Assembly: GCF_030817535.1 (NCBI RefSeq)
Contig: NZ_JAUSZL010000002.1
Location: forward strand, 7,440,001-7,504,000
Reading direction: 5' to 3'
Length of the DNA stretch: 64,000 bases
Origin: Streptomyces sp. V3I8
GTDB taxonomy: Bacteria > Actinomycetota > Actinomycetes > Streptomycetales > Streptomycetaceae
In this document: positions 1 through 9,019 of the stretch, piece after piece
Layout of the letters: each line of letters starts with the position of its first letter
How positions within the stretch are numbered: position 1 is the stretch's first letter
Notes under the pieces: generated by a model
Told to the model about the DNA's origin: nothing
What the model saw: the letters and a program-made list of their open reading frames with translations, nothing else
Database searches by the model: none
Made by a program: the position numbers and the translations under genes

Positions 1-1
1 C

Positions 2-136
2 GCCACCCGAGACGGGACCCGGACCGCCGTGGTGTACGTCAACAGCGACGGCGGTCAGGACACCGAGCAGGCCATGATCACACTCCTGGACCAGGAACTG
101 TGCCGGACCCGTTCCCAGTCCTCCAACCGATCCTGA
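2..136 (+). CDS. C-terminal end of an unidentified protein (partial)
   Basis: An open frame enters from the left edge and stops with TGA at 134-136, giving 44 residues (ending ...CRTRSQSSNRS). The stretch GTRTAVVYVNS followed by an acidic/amphipathic tail resembles the last strand and helix of beta-lactamase-fold serine hydrolases, but the fragment is too short to be sure. The next DNA downstream is transposase debris. Function is not assigned. Confidence 0.35.
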   Translation, partial: ATRDGTRTAVVYVNSDGGQDTEQAMITLLDQELCRTRSQSSNRS

Positions 137-199
137 CCTTCATGTCGGTTGGGAGGCCTGCCGCTGGCAGCAGCAGGCATTGGCCCCGGCGCCCGTGTG

Positions 200-683
200 A
201 CCAGCGGTGCCTGCCGCCGCCGGCCTGGACCACGGCGCGCGGTGGCGGACCGAGAAGCATCCACGCCGGACGATCTTCGACGCGATCCGGTACGTGTGCT
301 CGGAGGACTGCTGGTGGCGGTCCCCGCCTGTGGACTTTCCGCCGTCCCCGACCGTCTATGGGTTCTTGCGGCGCTGGACCAAGTCCGGGGTGTGGGACGG
401 CGGAAAACTGATCCACGGCCGCAAGAGACACCTGCTGACAGAGACACACGGCCTTCCCCGGACGTGATGGTTGCCTCTGCCGGTCTCCACGACAGCAAGC
501 CGGCGAAGGAACTGCTGCAGGTTTCGTCGTCCTGCCCCGCAGACGGGTGGTCGAGCGCTCGTGGGCGTGGGCCATGCGCGCTCGACGCCTGCTCAGGGAC
601 CATGAATGACTGCTGCGAGCTCTGAGGCGATGCTCAACCTCGCGGCGATCGGACTGATGCTCCGACGCCTCACCCGCCGAACT
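200..683 (+). pseudogene. Degenerate IS5-family transposase
   Basis: Pieces of one transposase appear in successive frames. An N-terminal helix-turn-helix-like part (WRSPPVDFPPSPTVYGFLRR, near 300-385) is followed by a DDE-core piece (MVASAGLHDSKPAKELL, near 468-515), then RRRVVERSWAWAMRARRLL near 540-600, and finally AMLNLAAIGLMLRRLTRR near 628-680. The order and spacing match IS5/IS112-type transposases, but frame changes near 460 and 530 and internal deletion make it non-functional. No terminal inverted repeats were found. What is seen are the motifs; the family assignment rests on resemblance. Confidence 0.6.
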
Positions 684-797
684 GCCCACCCCACCGCTGC
701 CCGTCCCCGGCCTGGCCGAGTTCTGCGAGCGGCCTGAACAGGTCGACCGGTCCATACACCGCCGGCGCGTCCGCGTCGGGCCTCGGGGTGGGCTTCG

Positions 798-1514
798 TTA
801 TCGGCGCAGGCAGTGGAATGCCGCGTGGGTGAGGCGGGGCGTGGCGCGGGAGACGATGTCGAATCCGGCTCTGTCCAGCATGCCTTCCATGATCCACGTA
901 TAGGTGGAGAACTCCTCGCGGACGTGGGCCTCGAAGTCGGCGCGGGTGAAGCCTTCCCCTTCGGGGCGGCCGGCGGTGTCGATCCATCGCTGCACCTGCG
1001 TGTCGGCGGTGACGGGCTCGAAACTGAAGACGACGTCCCAGAGGTAGAAGGTGCCGCCGGGGCGGAGCATGCCGGCGGCATTGAGGAGCGCCTGCTGTTT
1101 GAAGAAGTCGGGGAGCTGGTGCAGAGCCGACTTGGTGGTGAGCACGTCGGCGGGCTCCGTGCGGTGGTCGTAGTCCAGGAAGCCGGCCCGGTGCCACTGC
1201 GGCGCGACACCGAAGCTTTCGGCCCGCGCCCGGGCGAAGGCCAGCATCTCCTCGGAGACGTCGACGCCGTGTGCCTGGGCGCCGCGTCGCGCCGCCTGGA
1301 CGACCAGCGAGCCGGTACCGCAGGCCAGGTCCACCAGCCGGCTGCCCTCGCCCACTTTCAGCCGGTCCAGCAGTGCGTCATCGGCGGCCGGATCGGTGCC
1401 CTGATTGCGGTCGTAGGCGGCGACCGCTGCTTTGCTGCCCAGGTCGATACCGGCCGGCGCGTACTCGGGAAACAGCCAGGCGGGGCGGGGCCGGGTGCTG
1501 TGGCTTGATGACAT
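798..1514 (-). CDS. Class I SAM-dependent methyltransferase
   Basis: A 238-residue protein with the Rossmann-type SAM-binding motif I VDLACGTGSL at residues 61-70, an acidic residue at the end of the second strand (HGVDVSEEM), and a post-motif LRPGGTFYLWD typical of small-molecule methyltransferases. The ATG at 1514 is preferred over an upstream in-frame start because conservation begins there and the longer version would run into the divergent gene. It is transcribed away from the LysR gene at 1589 with a 74-bp shared promoter region, so that regulator probably controls it. The substrate cannot be inferred. Soluble, cytoplasmic. Confidence 0.8.
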   Translation of the reverse strand: MSSSHSTRPRPAWLFPEYAPAGIDLGSKAAVAAYDRNQGTDPAADDALLDRLKVGEGSRLVDLACGTGSLVVQAARRGAQAHGVDVSEEMLAFARARAESFGVAPQWHRAGFLDYDHRTEPADVLTTKSALHQLPDFFKQQALLNAAGMLRPGGTFYLWDVVFSFEPVTADTQVQRWIDTAGRPEGEGFTRADFEAHVREEFSTYTWIMEGMLDRAGFDIVSRATPRLTHAAFHCLRR

Positions 1515-1588
1515 GCCTCGTTTGTAGGCTCCCGGCACGATGCGCGGCAACAGCAGCTTGCGCACTGCGGCGTTGCGGAAGGCGAAAG

Positions 1589-2473
1589 ATGCAGGACCAC
1601 GACCAGTACCGGCTCTTCCTTCACCTCGCCCAGACACTGAGCTTCACCCGCACCGCGGCCGACTGCCATGTCAGCCCGGCCACCTTGTCCCGCACCGTCC
1701 AGCGGCTGGAGAGCGCGGTTGGGCACCGGTTACTGGACCGTGGCCCGCACGGCGTGGCCCTGACCGGACACGGCCGCCGTTTCCTGCACTATGCCTCTCA
1801 AGCTCTCAAGTTGTGGGACCGCTACCACGACCAGGACGCCGCCGGCGACGACCTCGGCGGACACCTGCGGGTGTTCGCTTCCGTCACCGCCTGCCAGAGT
1901 CTGCTGCCCGACCTGCTCGCCCCGATCCGTATCGCGCATCCCCGCGTGCGTATCTCCGTACGCACCGGCGACGCCGCATCCGCCCTCGCCCTCCTGGACT
2001 ACGGCGAAGCCGAACTCGCCGTCGCCGCCCTCCCCGCCCGCATCCCCGTCACCCTGCTGACCCGGCAGATCACCCGCACCCCTCTTCTCCTCATCCAGAC
2101 CGCCCCCGCCCCACCGACAGGCCAACTACCCGCTCCCGGGCAACCCTTCGTCCTGCCACGACAAGGACCCGTCCGTACGGCAGCCGACCAGTGGTTCAAA
2201 AGCCTCCGCCACACCCCCCGCATCGCCGCCGAACCCGACGGCCACGAAGCCCTGCTCACCCTGGTCGCTCTGGGCTACGGCACCGGCATCATCCCCGGCC
2301 TCGTCCTCCAGCACAGCAGCATCCGCTCCCGGTTCCACCAGGTGCCCACCCCCTCCAGCCCCGGAGAACTCTCCATCGGCGTGTGCGTCCGACGCACTGA
2401 CCTGCACCGACCCCTGGTCGCCGCAGCCTGGGCAGCAGCACAACAAATCCAAGAACACAGATCTGACATGTAG
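1589..2473 (+). CDS. LysR-family regulator, IlvY-like
   Basis: A 294-residue LysR protein. The N-terminal winged helix-turn-helix (FLHLAQTLSFTRTAADCHVS, then TLSRTVQRLE) is followed by a periplasmic-binding-like effector domain. Along its length, including a C-terminal GVCVRRTDLHRPLV segment and the GHEALLTLVALGYG stretch, it resembles E. coli IlvY, which activates ilvC. No ilvC lies nearby; the divergent neighbour is a methyltransferase, so the target has probably changed. ATG 1589 follows a GGAAGGCGAAAG ribosome-binding region. Family certain; ligand unknown. Confidence 0.85.
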   Translation: MQDHDQYRLFLHLAQTLSFTRTAADCHVSPATLSRTVQRLESAVGHRLLDRGPHGVALTGHGRRFLHYASQALKLWDRYHDQDAAGDDLGGHLRVFASVTACQSLLPDLLAPIRIAHPRVRISVRTGDAASALALLDYGEAELAVAALPARIPVTLLTRQITRTPLLLIQTAPAPPTGQLPAPGQPFVLPRQGPVRTAADQWFKSLRHTPRIAAEPDGHEALLTLVALGYGTGIIPGLVLQHSSIRSRFHQVPTPSSPGELSIGVCVRRTDLHRPLVAAAWAAAQQIQEHRSDM

Positions 2474-2496
2474 GCCTCGGAAGCAGGTTCTCAGCG

Positions 2497-2836
2497 GTGG
2501 AAGATGTCGCCGAAAGAGGCATCAGGCGGGTGTGGCCGGCACCGGGGGCGGACGCCTTCGAACGCCGGCTCGCCGAGCGCCTGGAAGGACTCGCGCCCGG
2601 CATCGGCGCGGAGGCCGAGCGCTGGACCCGGACCCTGTACGACGGCGACCCTCACAACCTGCCCCGGCGGCAGGGCACGGTCCGGCTCTGCCTCAGCCAT
2701 GTCCGACCGGCGCTGCTGGAGTGGTCGAACCGATACGACCGCTTGCGGGAAGTCACCCGCGACGATGTCCTCACCCGGGACCCGGGTCAAAAAACCGCAC
2801 GGCCACCACCGCCGCGACCAACTCGTCGCCTTGCGC
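2497..2836 (+). pseudogene. N-terminal remnant of a tyrosine recombinase (integrase)
   Basis: The frame from 2497 reads as the SAM-like core-binding N-domain of an actinobacterial integrase (RYDRLREVTRDDVL near 2730-2775). The expected continuation (GHHRRDQLVALRLLF) is in the next frame, so there is a frameshift around the AAAAAA run at 2790. The catalytic domain is absent; the relic stops against the 3' end of the hydrolase at 2837. It is a scar of an integrated element. Confidence 0.5.
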
Positions 2837-3610
2837 TTACTTTTCGGGGAACTGAGGGAGCCGCGGCGGCACGGGTTTCAGTCCGCCCAAGGTGAGGTCG
2901 AGGAGGGGGAGCAGGTGGTCCCAGTGGCGCTGCCGTGCGGAAGGGTTGAAGGCGTCGGTGTCGGACATGGTGAAGCCGTGGACGGTGCCGGGGTAGATCT
3001 CGGATGTGTATCGGACACCTGCGGCGTCCAGGGCCTGGTTGAGCTCGCCGAGGGCCTCGGGCGTCATATCGGTTTCGGCGTGGCCGAGGTGGACCTGGGC
3101 GGTGATCCCGGCGAAGGCGTCGGGCCCGTCCGCGCCCACGGGGCCGTGGAATGCGGCGAGGGCGGCCACTTGGCCGGGGTGGGCCGCGGCGGCGCGCATC
3201 GCCAGGAGGCCGCCTATGCAGTAGCCGGTCACCGCGACCGGTCCGGCGCTGACCTCGGGCTGGGTGGTGAGGAACCTGAGGTAGGCGGCGGCGTCGCGCA
3301 GGACGCGTTCGGCGGTGTGCGCCTCGATCAAGGGCATCAACTGGGCCATGAGCGCGGGCCGGACGTCTTCTCCGATGTGCTCGGGAAGTTCGATCAGCGG
3401 TGCCGGGCCGTGCCGGTAGAAGAGGTTGGGGACGAGCACGTAGTACCCGTGCCCGGCCAGTTCGCGGGCCATCTCCCGCAGTACGGGCCGGATGCCGAAA
3501 CCGTCTGCATACATCAGCACCCCCGGGTGCCGCTCGCCGTGGTCGGGGAAGGCGGCGAAGGCGTCGGCCTGGCCGTCTGCGGTGGGGATCTGCAGTGCTT
3601 GGGTGGGCAA
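2837..3610 (-). CDS. Dienelactone hydrolase family protein
   Basis: An alpha/beta hydrolase of 257 residues. The nucleophile is a cysteine in GYCIGG (Cys131), with Asp181 (GHAETD) and His211 (TVHGF) completing the Cys-Asp-His triad typical of dienelactone hydrolases. Family members open lactones such as 4-carboxymethylenebutenolide, but many act on other esters, so the substrate is open. The TTG at 3610 is chosen because GAAGGAAG lies just upstream; a TTG at 3640 would place the start inside a palindrome. It is divergent from the MarR gene at 3702, with two palindromes between them, so it is probably the MarR target. Confidence 0.82.
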   Translation of the reverse strand: MPTQALQIPTADGQADAFAAFPDHGERHPGVLMYADGFGIRPVLREMARELAGHGYYVLVPNLFYRHGPAPLIELPEHIGEDVRPALMAQLMPLIEAHTAERVLRDAAAYLRFLTTQPEVSAGPVAVTGYCIGGLLAMRAAAAHPGQVAALAAFHGPVGADGPDAFAGITAQVHLGHAETDMTPEALGELNQALDAAGVRYTSEIYPGTVHGFTMSDTDAFNPSARQRHWDHLLPLLDLTLGGLKPVPPRLPQFPEK

Positions 3611-3634
3611 GAGCTTCCTTCTTCGGAGTTCGCT

Positions 3635-3650
3635 CGACAAACGTTTGTCG
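3635..3650. promoter_or_regulatory. 16-bp perfect palindrome, likely MarR operator
   Basis: CGACAAACGTTTGTCG is self-complementary over 16 bp. It lies just upstream of the hydrolase start and 52 bp from the MarR start, as expected for an autoregulatory MarR site. Binding is inferred. Confidence 0.5.
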
Positions 3651-3682
3651 CGCTAACGTTTTCGGCGCGAGTGAACGTACAT

Positions 3683-3699
3683 CGTTAGTCTGACTAACG
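3683..3699. promoter_or_regulatory. Second inverted repeat before marR-type gene
   Basis: CGTTAGT-CTG-ACTAACG has 7-bp arms and ends 2 bp before the ATG at 3702. It differs in sequence from the palindrome at 3635, so it may serve a second regulator or be a degenerate MarR site. It overlaps the likely transcription start of the MarR gene. Confidence 0.45.
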
Positions 3700-3701
3700 C
3701 A

Positions 3702-4199
3702 ATGGACAGGATGGGCGTCATGATCAGAGCCGAAGCCGCGGACGTGCCCGACGACGCGCTCAAGACACCCGGCAGGCTGCGTCGGCGGGCGAGCCGACTG
3801 TTGTCGCAGCTGACCACGCGGTCGGACCGGCTGATCACCGAGGGGCTGGCCCGGGCCGATGCCCGCAAGTGGCACTACGCCGTGCTCGCCTCGCTGCAGG
3901 AGCACGGGCCGACCAGCCAGGCGGGGCTGAGCAGACGCTCAGGCATCTACCGCAGTGACATGGTCGGCGTACTCAACGAACTGGCCGAGCGTGACCTCGT
4001 CGAGCGGGTGCCGGATCCCGATGACCGGCGCCGCAACATCATCACGATCTCTGCCCGAGGCCGCCGTCACCTACGCCGCCTCGACAAGGTCCTGGACGAC
4101 CTCCATGACGAACTGCTCGCACCGCTGAGTCCGGCCGAACGCGACCAGTTCGTGCGGTTGCTCACCCGCTTGCTGGACCATCACACCCGGACCTCCTGA
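3702..4199 (+). CDS. MarR-family transcriptional regulator
   Basis: A 165-residue winged-helix protein. The recognition-helix region (SQAGLSRRSGIYRSDMVG) and the wing with the classical DPDDRRRNIITIS signature are clear, followed by C-terminal dimerisation helices. Starts at 3702, 3711 and 3720 are possible; 3702 sits directly behind an inverted repeat and could be a leaderless start. MarR proteins usually repress a divergent enzyme gene and respond to phenolic ligands; here the divergent gene is a dienelactone hydrolase, which fits control of a small aromatic or lactone degradation step. The ligand is not known. Confidence 0.85.
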   Translation: MDRMGVMIRAEAADVPDDALKTPGRLRRRASRLLSQLTTRSDRLITEGLARADARKWHYAVLASLQEHGPTSQAGLSRRSGIYRSDMVGVLNELAERDLVERVPDPDDRRRNIITISARGRRHLRRLDKVLDDLHDELLAPLSPAERDQFVRLLTRLLDHHTRTS

Positions 4200-4532
4200 C
4201 CCCGCATCCCTGCCGACCCCACGGATACACCCAACTGATATACGCGGACCGACCCGCGAGTTCCCGCTGAACGAGCTTCAGTTCCGCTGAACCCACGGGC
4301 CTCCCGGGGTCTGAGGAACATTCGTGTCAGACCGTGCGCCAGGTGTTCGTCGGCCCTGGTGGGCGGCTGACGGAGTGTCGCCCGCGAGGCCGGTCTGAAA
4401 TCGGTCCACGGACAAAGCCCTATTGTCTGCGGTTGTCTGTGGTTGTCTGTGGGAGATGGGATCGCCACCTGCGGCGACGTCTTCGGGCCCGTGACATGAA
4501 GCGGCTCTGTCGTCTGCGGCAAAGGGGAGGCG
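4200..4532. other. Intergenic stretch without a gene
   Basis: No frame here has coding character. The only structure seen is a short 10-bp tandem repeat (4423-4452). Confidence 0.5.
4423..4452. repeat. Three 10-bp tandem units
   Basis: TTGTCTGCGG is followed by two copies of TTGTCTGTGG. The repeat lies in non-coding DNA 80 bp upstream of an integrase fragment. Confidence 0.7.
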
Positions 4533-4655
4533 GTGCCTGTCGTCCTGCGTCTGCCGGCCGGGAAAGCTCTGACCATCCGGCCGGCGGCGGCCGTCTTTCT
4601 CGACTCCCCCGGCAACCCGAACACCCTGCGGAACCAGGGCCCGTCTTCAAAGTGA
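4533..4655 (+). pseudogene. Very short integrase N-terminal fragment
   Basis: A GTG start behind AAAGGGGAGG opens a 40-residue frame containing TIRPAAAVFLDSPGNPNTLRN, which resembles the first residues of actinobacterial site-specific integrases. The protein stops after 40 residues. It is either a truncated integrase start or an unrelated mini-ORF; the good ribosome-binding site supports the former having once been a gene. Confidence 0.35.
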
Positions 4656-4681
4656 TCTTGTCCGGAGCGGGGATATGACCG

Positions 4682-5014
4682 GTGAGACCGCGGGTTCGTA
4701 GGAATCGGCGTCTGGGCGGGGGAGGGATTACCTGGGCCGGCACCGTCTACCGGGGAGAAGCCGCAGACGGCGAGGTCACCCGGGACTGCGGCTATGTCGT
4801 CAGAGCGCCGAACCCCCTCAACCCGAGCAGGCGCGTCGTACTCATCGGCGGCTGGTCCGCCTACGGCACAGTGGCCGCGGCCCGCTGGCCGGCAGAAGAG
4901 GGCGCCAGCCGCTCGTTGGACGCCGATGTCGCCGTGCTCGTAGAAGCCTCGGTCCTACGCGACGGCCACGTATCCGCGCCTCGCGTTCTACGCCTGGCAG
5001 GCCTCCACCTGTGA
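4682..5014 (+). pseudogene. Fragment of a conserved hypothetical protein
   Basis: The frame contains GYVVRAPNPLNPSRRVVLIG, then a GWSAYGTVAAARW segment and a DVAVLVEASVLRDGHV strand pair. This looks like the C-terminal domain of a larger actinobacterial protein I cannot name. There is no convincing start or ribosome-binding site, and it sits between two mobile-element fragments, so I read it as a truncated remnant, not an intact gene. Confidence 0.3.
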
Positions 5015-5039
5015 GCTGCTGCATCGCTGATTTGAGAGG

Positions 5040-5290
5040 GGCCCTTACGAGCTCGTGCCTGGCCCCGGCACCGACGGCTCGGCGGCGAGGGCGTGACGTC
5101 GGCACGAACTGATGCCGTTCGTGCCGCAACGGACCGATCTCAGCGATGAGTTCAGCGATCACGTCGGGCGTCAGCCCGGTGATCCGCCGGCTGCGGATGA
5201 CTGCTGCACGCGCCCGGTTCCCCGCCACACGGATCATGATCAACTATCAGGGTTGCGACGCGTTACCGCCAACCATGCACGAGCTCGCTG
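5040..5290 (-). pseudogene. N-terminal fragment of an IS5-family transposase
   Basis: SRRITGLTPDVIAELIAEIG followed by SRPRRRAVGAGARHELV is the N-terminal part of the same IS5/IS112-type transposase whose longer remnant lies at 36892-37614. Similarity between the two also includes the flanking non-coding DNA to about 5290. Everything after residue 66 is missing, including the DDE residues. Confidence 0.65.
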
Positions 5291-5296
5291 GGCGGC

Positions 5297-6091
5297 CTAC
5301 GCGGTTGTGGCGATGCCGCCGTCGACGGGGATCACGGCGCCCGTCAGGTATGCGCCTGCCCGGCTGGCGAGGAACACGGTGACACCCGCCATGTCGTCGT
5401 CGCGGCCGATCCGGCGTAGTGGGGCCGACGCCTCGATCGCTTCGCCGAACTCATCGAGGGTTGCAGCCATCATCGTCGACGGGAACGGTCCCGGCGCCAC
5501 GGCGTTCACGGTGACGTGCTGCGGTCCTAGTTCCTTGGCGAGCACTCTGGTGAGTTGATGCAGCGCGGCCTTGCTGCTGGAGTACGAGTAGTTGGGCCGC
5601 TGGGGGATGTGGATGGCGGCGATGCTGCCGATGTTGATGATCCGTGCCGGATCGTCGGCGGTGCCCGCCCTGCGAAGTGTCGGCAGCAGCGCCTGGACCA
5701 GCCAGAACGGCGACTTCAGGTTGAGGTCGACGACCGTGTCCCAGGCCGCGTCCGGGAACGTCGCCAGCGGCTCGTCCCATAGGGCGCCCGCGTTGTTGAC
5801 GAGGATGTCGAGACGCTCCGAGTCGGCGGTGACGAGGTCGGACAGTCGCCGGCACTCGTCGTGGCGGGACAGGTCGGCGGGGATGGCCCGCACCTCACCG
5901 AATGTGGACAGCTCTTCCTGCGCCTGAGCGCACGCTTCTGCGTTGCGTGAGCTGATGACCACGCGGGCGCCCGCCTGGAGAAGGCCACGCGCGATCATCA
6001 TCCCGATGCCTCTGGTACCACCGGTGACGAGCGCGCGCTTTCCACGCAGGTCGAAAAGTTCTGCATGCGTCGTGAATTTGTTGTCTGCCAC
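5297..6091 (-). CDS. Short-chain dehydrogenase/reductase, RhlG-like
   Basis: A classical SDR. The NAD(P) motif TGGTRGIG, the NNAG motif, the catalytic Ser (NIGSIAAI) and YSYSSSK, and a C-terminal GAVIPVDGGIA are all present. The spacing and the HVTVNAVAPGPFPSTM segment are closest to RhlG/FabG-type beta-ketoacyl reductases. The GTG at 6091 gives 264 residues and begins just before the conserved core; an in-frame GTG at 6178 would add 29 low-complexity residues. Neither has a strong ribosome-binding site. A G-rich hexamer repeat lies upstream (6231-6278). Substrate unknown. Confidence 0.8.
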   Translation of the reverse strand: MADNKFTTHAELFDLRGKRALVTGGTRGIGMMIARGLLQAGARVVISSRNAEACAQAQEELSTFGEVRAIPADLSRHDECRRLSDLVTADSERLDILVNNAGALWDEPLATFPDAAWDTVVDLNLKSPFWLVQALLPTLRRAGTADDPARIINIGSIAAIHIPQRPNYSYSSSKAALHQLTRVLAKELGPQHVTVNAVAPGPFPSTMMAATLDEFGEAIEASAPLRRIGRDDDMAGVTVFLASRAGAYLTGAVIPVDGGIATTA

Positions 6092-6230
6092 TTTTCGCTT
6101 ACCGCTTTTCTCGTTGGTCGTGCGGGATGATGCGTCGACGCGTCGGGTGTTCGGTTCGGCTGTCGGTTTTTTAGTCACGACTTTGCCGGGGTTGTGGTGG
6201 CTGACGGTGGAAGAAACTCATGCCCATGCG

Positions 6231-6278
<48 letters not shown>

Positions 6279-6861
6279 AGTCGAGACGTCGGGGTTTTTT
6301 CTGGTTTGCGTTATTGCATTGGAGATGCTTCTGGGGTGTCGGTCGTCCGACTCCCACTTATTCGTGTTTGGCCGGCAGTCGGTACAGAAGTCAGACAGCC
6401 TTCCGGGGCACCGGCGAGACCTTGGTGATACCGGCATGTCCTCAACGCTATGGCCTTGGCGTGCACTTCAAGCAAGCGGAACAGGTAGGGAATCGGCAGG
6501 GTGCTCCCACGGGGCGGCGGCCGCACCCCTGGGTGCTGTTGAGCCGCGGGGCCGTGCGGGCACGGCCCCGACTGCCTGGGCGTCGCTGTGCGACATGAGC
6601 CCCTGCCCGACGAGCAGGAGGCCGTCCGTGACGCTGCCGGCATCATCGCGGAGTGCAACGTCCGGATGGATAAGCAGGCCCGGGCGTACGGAGAGGGCCA
6701 TTGCTGATTCGGACCAAGGACTCATGTTGCCCCTGGCGCTTCACCCTCATCAGTAGAGGTATCAGGAAATTCCTCTTGTCTTGTCGTGCCACGGAACCGA
6801 GCGCCTGCTGGCCAAAGTGCGGAACTGTATTCGCGTCTCCGTCAATAGCACTCGGTCGTAG
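6279..6861. other. 583 bp without an intact gene
   Basis: Relatively AT-rich at its left end. A short frame near 6590-6715 (+) encodes PLPDEQEAVRDAAGIIAEC and stops soon after; it may be the tail of a lost hypothetical gene. Nothing else is recognisable. Confidence 0.4.
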
Positions 6862-7462
6862 ATGTCATTGACCATGCCAAACAGTGCGGTCGTCGAGAAA
6901 ACGCCGAATAGAGATGCAGGGCTGTGCAGGATGGCTGCTGTGTCTTGCATGTCACCGGAACTGACCGCGGACCAGGTCATGGGTGTGATTGCGGCGTGGG
7001 AAGCGGCGTGGGCCGATGACAGCGGCGCGCTGGTCGCTCTGATGCGTGGCGGGCAGGGAGAGCAGTCGTCGGCGGTGCTGGTGGCTCAGTACAGCGCCGG
7101 CAGAGTGCAGAGCATGCTGCTGGTCGTTACCGGCATCGCAGGTATGGACGGAGCCGACCGGCAAAGAGCGCTGGCCGAGTTGTGACAGGGCCTCGTTTCC
7201 CACATGACCACGACGGCGTTGCGCATGATGTCCGGCTGGGCCCGCAACGCGGACAACGACATCCCAGCCACCCGTGACCTCGCCCGCCACGTTCTGCAGG
7301 CGATTTCGTCCTTCACCGCGGACGGCGACGACCTGGAGCAGGTGCGGGCCCTGTTTGCCCACCCGCGAGCGATGCCGGCTCGCCGCAGAACGGTCGCAGC
7401 GTGCCGTGCACGCACTGCCCGACGCCACCGCCCGGCCGGGCCCCGGCCTGAGCACCCGGTAA
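6862..7462 (+). pseudogene. Hypothetical gene broken by a Trp-to-stop change
   Basis: The frame from 6862 has coding character (GVIAAWEAAWADDSGALVAL) to a TGA at 7183-7185. The same frame continues directly after the stop with HMTTTALRMMSGWARNADND and DLARHVLQAISSFT for another 60 residues. Reading the TGA as TGG gives a continuous protein, so a single point mutation appears to have ended the gene. A second change near 7370 shifts the frame; the other frame then ends at 7462 with RLAAERSQRAVHALPDATA. The protein family is not recognised. Start is uncertain (6862, 6931 or 6949). Confidence 0.45.
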
Positions 7463-7651
7463 CCCCTGGCCGCTGCCCCGCCGGGCGGCACCGTCCCGTC
7501 GACCGGCCGTCGGACACCGCGGCTCGTCGACCGGCGCCTCACTGCAGAGCGGCCACCGTTCTCCGCGTATCAACTCGACGTCACCCGGTCGGCCGCCCCC
7601 CACCGCGCCCACGTGTGTGCGGGTCGGCGCGGGCCCGGTGGGTTCTTGCCG

Positions 7652-8731
7652 TCAGCGCGGGATGGTCAGTTCCAACGTGTCGGCACTCGCTCCTCCTCCG
7701 CAGCTGGGTGAACCGGCGACGAAGTACGCGCGGTTACCGATCTGCGCCGCGCCGAACCCATGACGGCTGCCCGGCAGCGCCGTGACGGCACTCCACCGGT
7801 CGGTTCGCGGGTCGTAGACGGTGACGTCGTCGAACGTGTCGGTGCTGCTTCCCGGCCTGCATTCGCCACCCGCGTAGACGAGGCGTCCGTCAAGGACGAC
7901 CGCCGCGCCGGCGGACCGGGCGGTGGACAGCGGCGCCGCCCGGACCCAACGCCGGCGGCGGACGTCGTACACGTCGTGGCGGGTGAGGTTGTCGTCGACG
8001 TCCTCGACCCGACCGCCCACGACATGGATGAGGTCACCGAGAACTGCCACGCCGGCGTGGTCCCTTCCCTCGACCGGCAGGGGTTCGGCCGTGACGTAGG
8101 TGTTGCGCCGTGGGTCGAAGACGTAATGGGTACGCACGATGCCGTACCCCAGCGAGAACGGCGACCCCTGCGGGGTGACGACCCGGTGGGAGTCTCGGCC
8201 GCCGAGCAGGTGCAGGCGTCCGTCGACGGCCGCCACTGCGATCGATCCGAGTGCCACCGGCATCTCGGGGAGACGGTCCCATACGTCACGGCGCGGGTCG
8301 TAGACGTACGCGTCCCGCTGCGGATTCATGTGGACAGGGCTGGTGAACCCGCCGAAGACGTACAGCCGGCCGTCCAGCGCGGCCACACCGGCGTGTGTGA
8401 GCGGCTTGGGCAGCGGGGCGTGGCTGGACCACCTGTCCTGCCTGGGGTCGTAACTGTGCACCTCGGTTGTCGCCCACACCGGGGTTTCGTCGCCCTTTTG
8501 CACGGTGCCGCCCACGACATACATCCGCCCGCCGACCGCGGCCACCCCGACCTCGGCCCGCTTGACCGGCAGCGGACTGCGCGCGCGCCACAGCCCCCGG
8601 GGCGTCGGTCCTGCCGAGGGCTCCGCCGCCTCTGCCGAGGGCTGCCGGGACAGGGCGGACACGCCTGCCACTGCCAGCCCGCCGGACACCACGGCTTTGA
8701 AGATATTGCGCCGCTGCCTGTTGAACTCCAT
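7652..8731 (-). CDS. Secreted Kelch-repeat protein
   Basis: A 359-residue protein. It opens with basic residues and a hydrophobic segment (FKAVVSGGLAVAGVSALS), an export signal with Tat-like character (NRQRRNIFK). Kelch blades follow, each with a double glycine and a later Tyr...Trp pair, such as VGGRMYVVGG, LDGRLYVFGG and VDGRLHLLGG. At least six repeats are visible, enough for a beta-propeller. No catalytic domain is attached. The protein is likely extracellular and may bind carbohydrate or act like bacterial mutarotase/galactose-oxidase-type propellers, but no active-site residues support a reaction. Confidence 0.8.
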   Translation of the reverse strand: MEFNRQRRNIFKAVVSGGLAVAGVSALSRQPSAEAAEPSAGPTPRGLWRARSPLPVKRAEVGVAAVGGRMYVVGGTVQKGDETPVWATTEVHSYDPRQDRWSSHAPLPKPLTHAGVAALDGRLYVFGGFTSPVHMNPQRDAYVYDPRRDVWDRLPEMPVALGSIAVAAVDGRLHLLGGRDSHRVVTPQGSPFSLGYGIVRTHYVFDPRRNTYVTAEPLPVEGRDHAGVAVLGDLIHVVGGRVEDVDDNLTRHDVYDVRRRRWVRAAPLSTARSAGAAVVLDGRLVYAGGECRPGSSTDTFDDVTVYDPRTDRWSAVTALPGSRHGFGAAQIGNRAYFVAGSPSCGGGASADTLELTIPR

Positions 8732-9019
8732 GGCTACTTACCTTTCCTGTGCGAAAGCACCGGGTACGGCGTCCGCCGTCGCGCGTCACGCCGGTTGTCC
8801 GCCGGCGGTGCAAGGGCTGACACATCCGAACGCTGGGCGGCGAGTCCGCTGTCCAGCACACCTGCCGACGTCAACCGGGCACGTGGTGCTGCGATTTGAC
8901 CGCCCGGCGAAGCTGCCTGTCCAAGACCTTTTGGGCTTCCTCGATACCCCATCGGTATCGGGGGCCGTTCCATTCCATCTGCCCAGCGGACGCAAGAGGT
9001 TTCTGCCGACCCTGCTCCT

